This document shows, in pieces, positions 62,231 through 64,000 of a stretch of 64,000 nucleotides of DNA. Origin of the DNA: Loxodes magnus (Eukaryota; Ciliophora; Karyorelictea; Loxodida; Loxodidae); the NCBI GenBank assembly GCA_946699065.1, contig CAMPDV010000092.1:496001-560000 (forward strand), written 5' to 3'. The stretch's first letter is position 1, and the number at the start of each line of letters is the position of its first letter. The notes below the pieces were generated by a model. It made no database searches and was not told the DNA's origin. It saw only the letters and a list, made by a program, of their open reading frames with translations. The translations under genes were made by a program, and so were the position numbers.

Positions 62231-64000
62231 TCATTGAAATTTTGCTACCTTTTGAATATAGCTAACGATTGGTCTTATGCTACTAGTATATGTCTCGTTG
62301 TTATTGCCAAACATACTCAGTTTTGCATAAACGTTCTAAAGTTCTTTCTTCTAAGGAAAATCTTGGTCTATATTCATGTTTAGTACCAACTCCCAAATCC
62401 AAGCAATTATTGTTTCTACTTCTAGCATCCTTTTTACTTGGGGATTTACAAGTAAATCGGAAAGAATAGACAAAAGTGAGAGCATAGTGCTTAGTTAAAA
62501 TGGAGGAGGTTGCAGTTGAAATAGCTACTTATAATCCAGTAATAAGAGTACTTGCTGAATATAATTAAAGTTATGCTTTGTTATCTATATTGCTTCGTCA
62601 AATTTAAACGCCTACAGTAGTTCATTAACTTGCTACTATAAAGTTTTTCCATCGCATTTTTATGGGCTTTATTATTGAACTTAGACTTCTACCTTCTGAT
62701 TTGTAGAAGCTTATAATTGATTAAATATTTATTGGTTAAGAGATTCAGCAATTGAAGTCAAACTCTTTGCTTGTTACTGTAACAAATCTTACACTTAAAT
62801 CGCTCTTGCTTCTTCTTAGTCAACTCTATTTAAGAGTTACTTCATTCCTTCTTCAAAGCAGTTATTCACTTAGATAAACATATTTTAAGTAGCTATTTCT
62901 AAGGCTCCAAGCAGTTATGTTTTGAACATTTCTTTAATATTTTCTGAGAGTTGTTCCTTCATCTCTTTAATTTACCTTTACTGCTTAAATTATAGATCTT
63001 AATAAATTTAATCAAGAGACTCGAAGCTTACTTCTTCTTATGGCTACTTCTAGTTTCAATCTTACTCAGGCATATCAAATTGCTTTCATTACTTATGATA
63101 GTATTATCTTTCTGAATGCCAAGGTTACTAATATGAGTATTAGTATTAGTAAGGTCTTTTTTAATAATAATCTTCCTAAAAACCTTTACTTTCGCTTTTA
63201 AATTCTTCTTCCATTTTTATAGAAACAGAACGCTCATAAGCTAATTTCACTGGAAGAACGTTGAAAACAGCACCCTTTTCTTAGTTTATAGTTACAATAT
63301 CTAATTCATAATCTCCGAAGAAAATCGTCTCAGATAAATGAGATTTAGGAAGTCTATTTCTGCATGCTAAAGCTAAAGGAGGAAATTCAAGCCTAAATTT
63401 CTTTATACTATCAAAGATAGTTTCTCTTTATATTTGTAAGTGTAAGCAAATAAGTTCTTGAGCGCTTGCAAGGATTATAAACTATCCAGTGCTATCAAGG
63501 CAGCTATATCTTTCTTGCGAGCTATCCAATTTTTTTGAAGTAATCAACCCTTTCTTGTAGTTTCAGGCTGAAACGCTTGAATTGCTCACTGTTATTAATA
63601 TTTCATTTGTTTCTAAAAATGAATTAGTTAGTACTTTGAATTCTTCATTATGAGGCTTCCACTCGTTTAAAACTTTTCCATCGGGTAGTTCCAAAATTTT
63701 AAATAAGTGATTTTCGAATGTTATTCCCAAATAATCCTAGAAGAAAATTATATCTAGACACTTTTAATTTTAGGTGTATATCTTACATAATTTTGATTCA
63801 AGATTTTCATCCTATAAATTTCAAAATGTGATTTCTCTATCATTAAGACTGGCTACATAAGCCTCTTTCTTCTCGTGGAGAATTATTTTATTATATTTTT
63901 GATTGAAATTTAGTTTCACTCTTTACTTTAGCTCTAAGTTTCTATCTCTATCAATTATTTCAAGTATAGTTAGTCCGCTAGCATCGCATACTGCTAATTG
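62231..64000 (-). CDS. EDC4: EDC4/Ge-1-like mRNA-decapping scaffold, C-terminal part
   Basis: 589 residues visible; the 5' end lies beyond the window, stop TGA at 62,231-62,233. EDC4 (Ge-1, Varicose in plants) links DCP2 and DCP1 in the cytoplasmic decapping complex. The visible N-terminal third contains WD40-like blades (LAVCDASGLTILEI, REITFWNLQ, SNSSVSAWNYKKGLI, LDSTGQFIILASAQELICL). A Tyr/Gln-rich linker and a long coiled-coil region follow. The C-terminal helical repeat domain reads LLQAFKFDEAIQ ... PFQLSTMLSLLSILSDLL ... WIWELVLNMN, matching the EDC4 pattern of a LSQPVLLSLIQQLS-like block followed by a conserved W. About five internal TGA codons are Trp. It is the only gene here linked to mRNA turnover. 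Confidence 0.8.

Overview
The window looks like nuclear DNA of a ciliate with a rearranged genetic code, most likely a karyorelictean (Loxodes-like). It is very AT-rich. Every gene recognised here reads TAA and TAG as glutamine, reads internal TGA as tryptophan, and ends at TGA. Three places show this at conserved residues: the GDWNAH motif of a LINE endonuclease, the W-x-W motifs of WWE domains, and the DDLWLKE zinc-ligand segment of an M1 aminopeptidase. No gene in the window needs TAA or TAG as a stop, which fits the karyorelict code better than the Condylostoma code. A 17-base intron is clear in a Myb gene and a second is likely in the gene at the left edge. Because TGA is the only stop, long open frames are common by chance, so I call genes only where domains, clean starts and stops, or repeated copies support them.

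Layout. 1-1,470: partial unrecognised gene (+). 1.5-6.0 kb: AT-rich gap. 5,991-6,440: small membrane protein (+). 7,460-10,228: M1-family metallopeptidase with an N-terminal anchor (-). 12,561-13,522: two-repeat Myb protein (-). 18.2-54.1 kb: an array of one gene family on the minus strand, three intact copies (A 18,222-20,261; B 44,204-46,261; C 49,520-51,550) and one broken 5' fragment (D 53,680-54,051). Each intact copy encodes four WWE domains followed by a PARP-type ADP-ribosyltransferase fold whose catalytic triad reads Y-Y-V, as in human PARP13.

The array is split by retroelements. Copy A with its upstream flank is a segmental duplicate of copy B with its flank. The A flank is interrupted at about 21.37-24.57 kb by a nest of short elements that encode only a gag-like ORF1 with a CCHC zinc knuckle. 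A LINE lies at 27.8-33.3 kb: ORF1 is intact and overlaps ORF2 by ATGA, while ORF2 (endonuclease, reverse transcriptase, C-terminal zinc motif) carries frameshifts. A 40-bp hairpin-bearing repeat sits at the LINE 3' end, occurs inverted at 26.7 kb and again at 36.7 kb. Further ORF1-only copies and GC-rich structured islands lie at 33.8-40.1 kb.

Right side: a 343-residue protein starting MGLC (55,712-56,743, -), a 446-residue unrecognised membrane protein (59,113-60,453, -), and the C-terminal part of an EDC4/Ge-1 mRNA-decapping scaffold (62,231 to the window end, -). The host genes (peptidase, Myb, EDC4) look like housekeeping or regulatory genes. The accessory part is the WWE-PARP array with its retroelement load.
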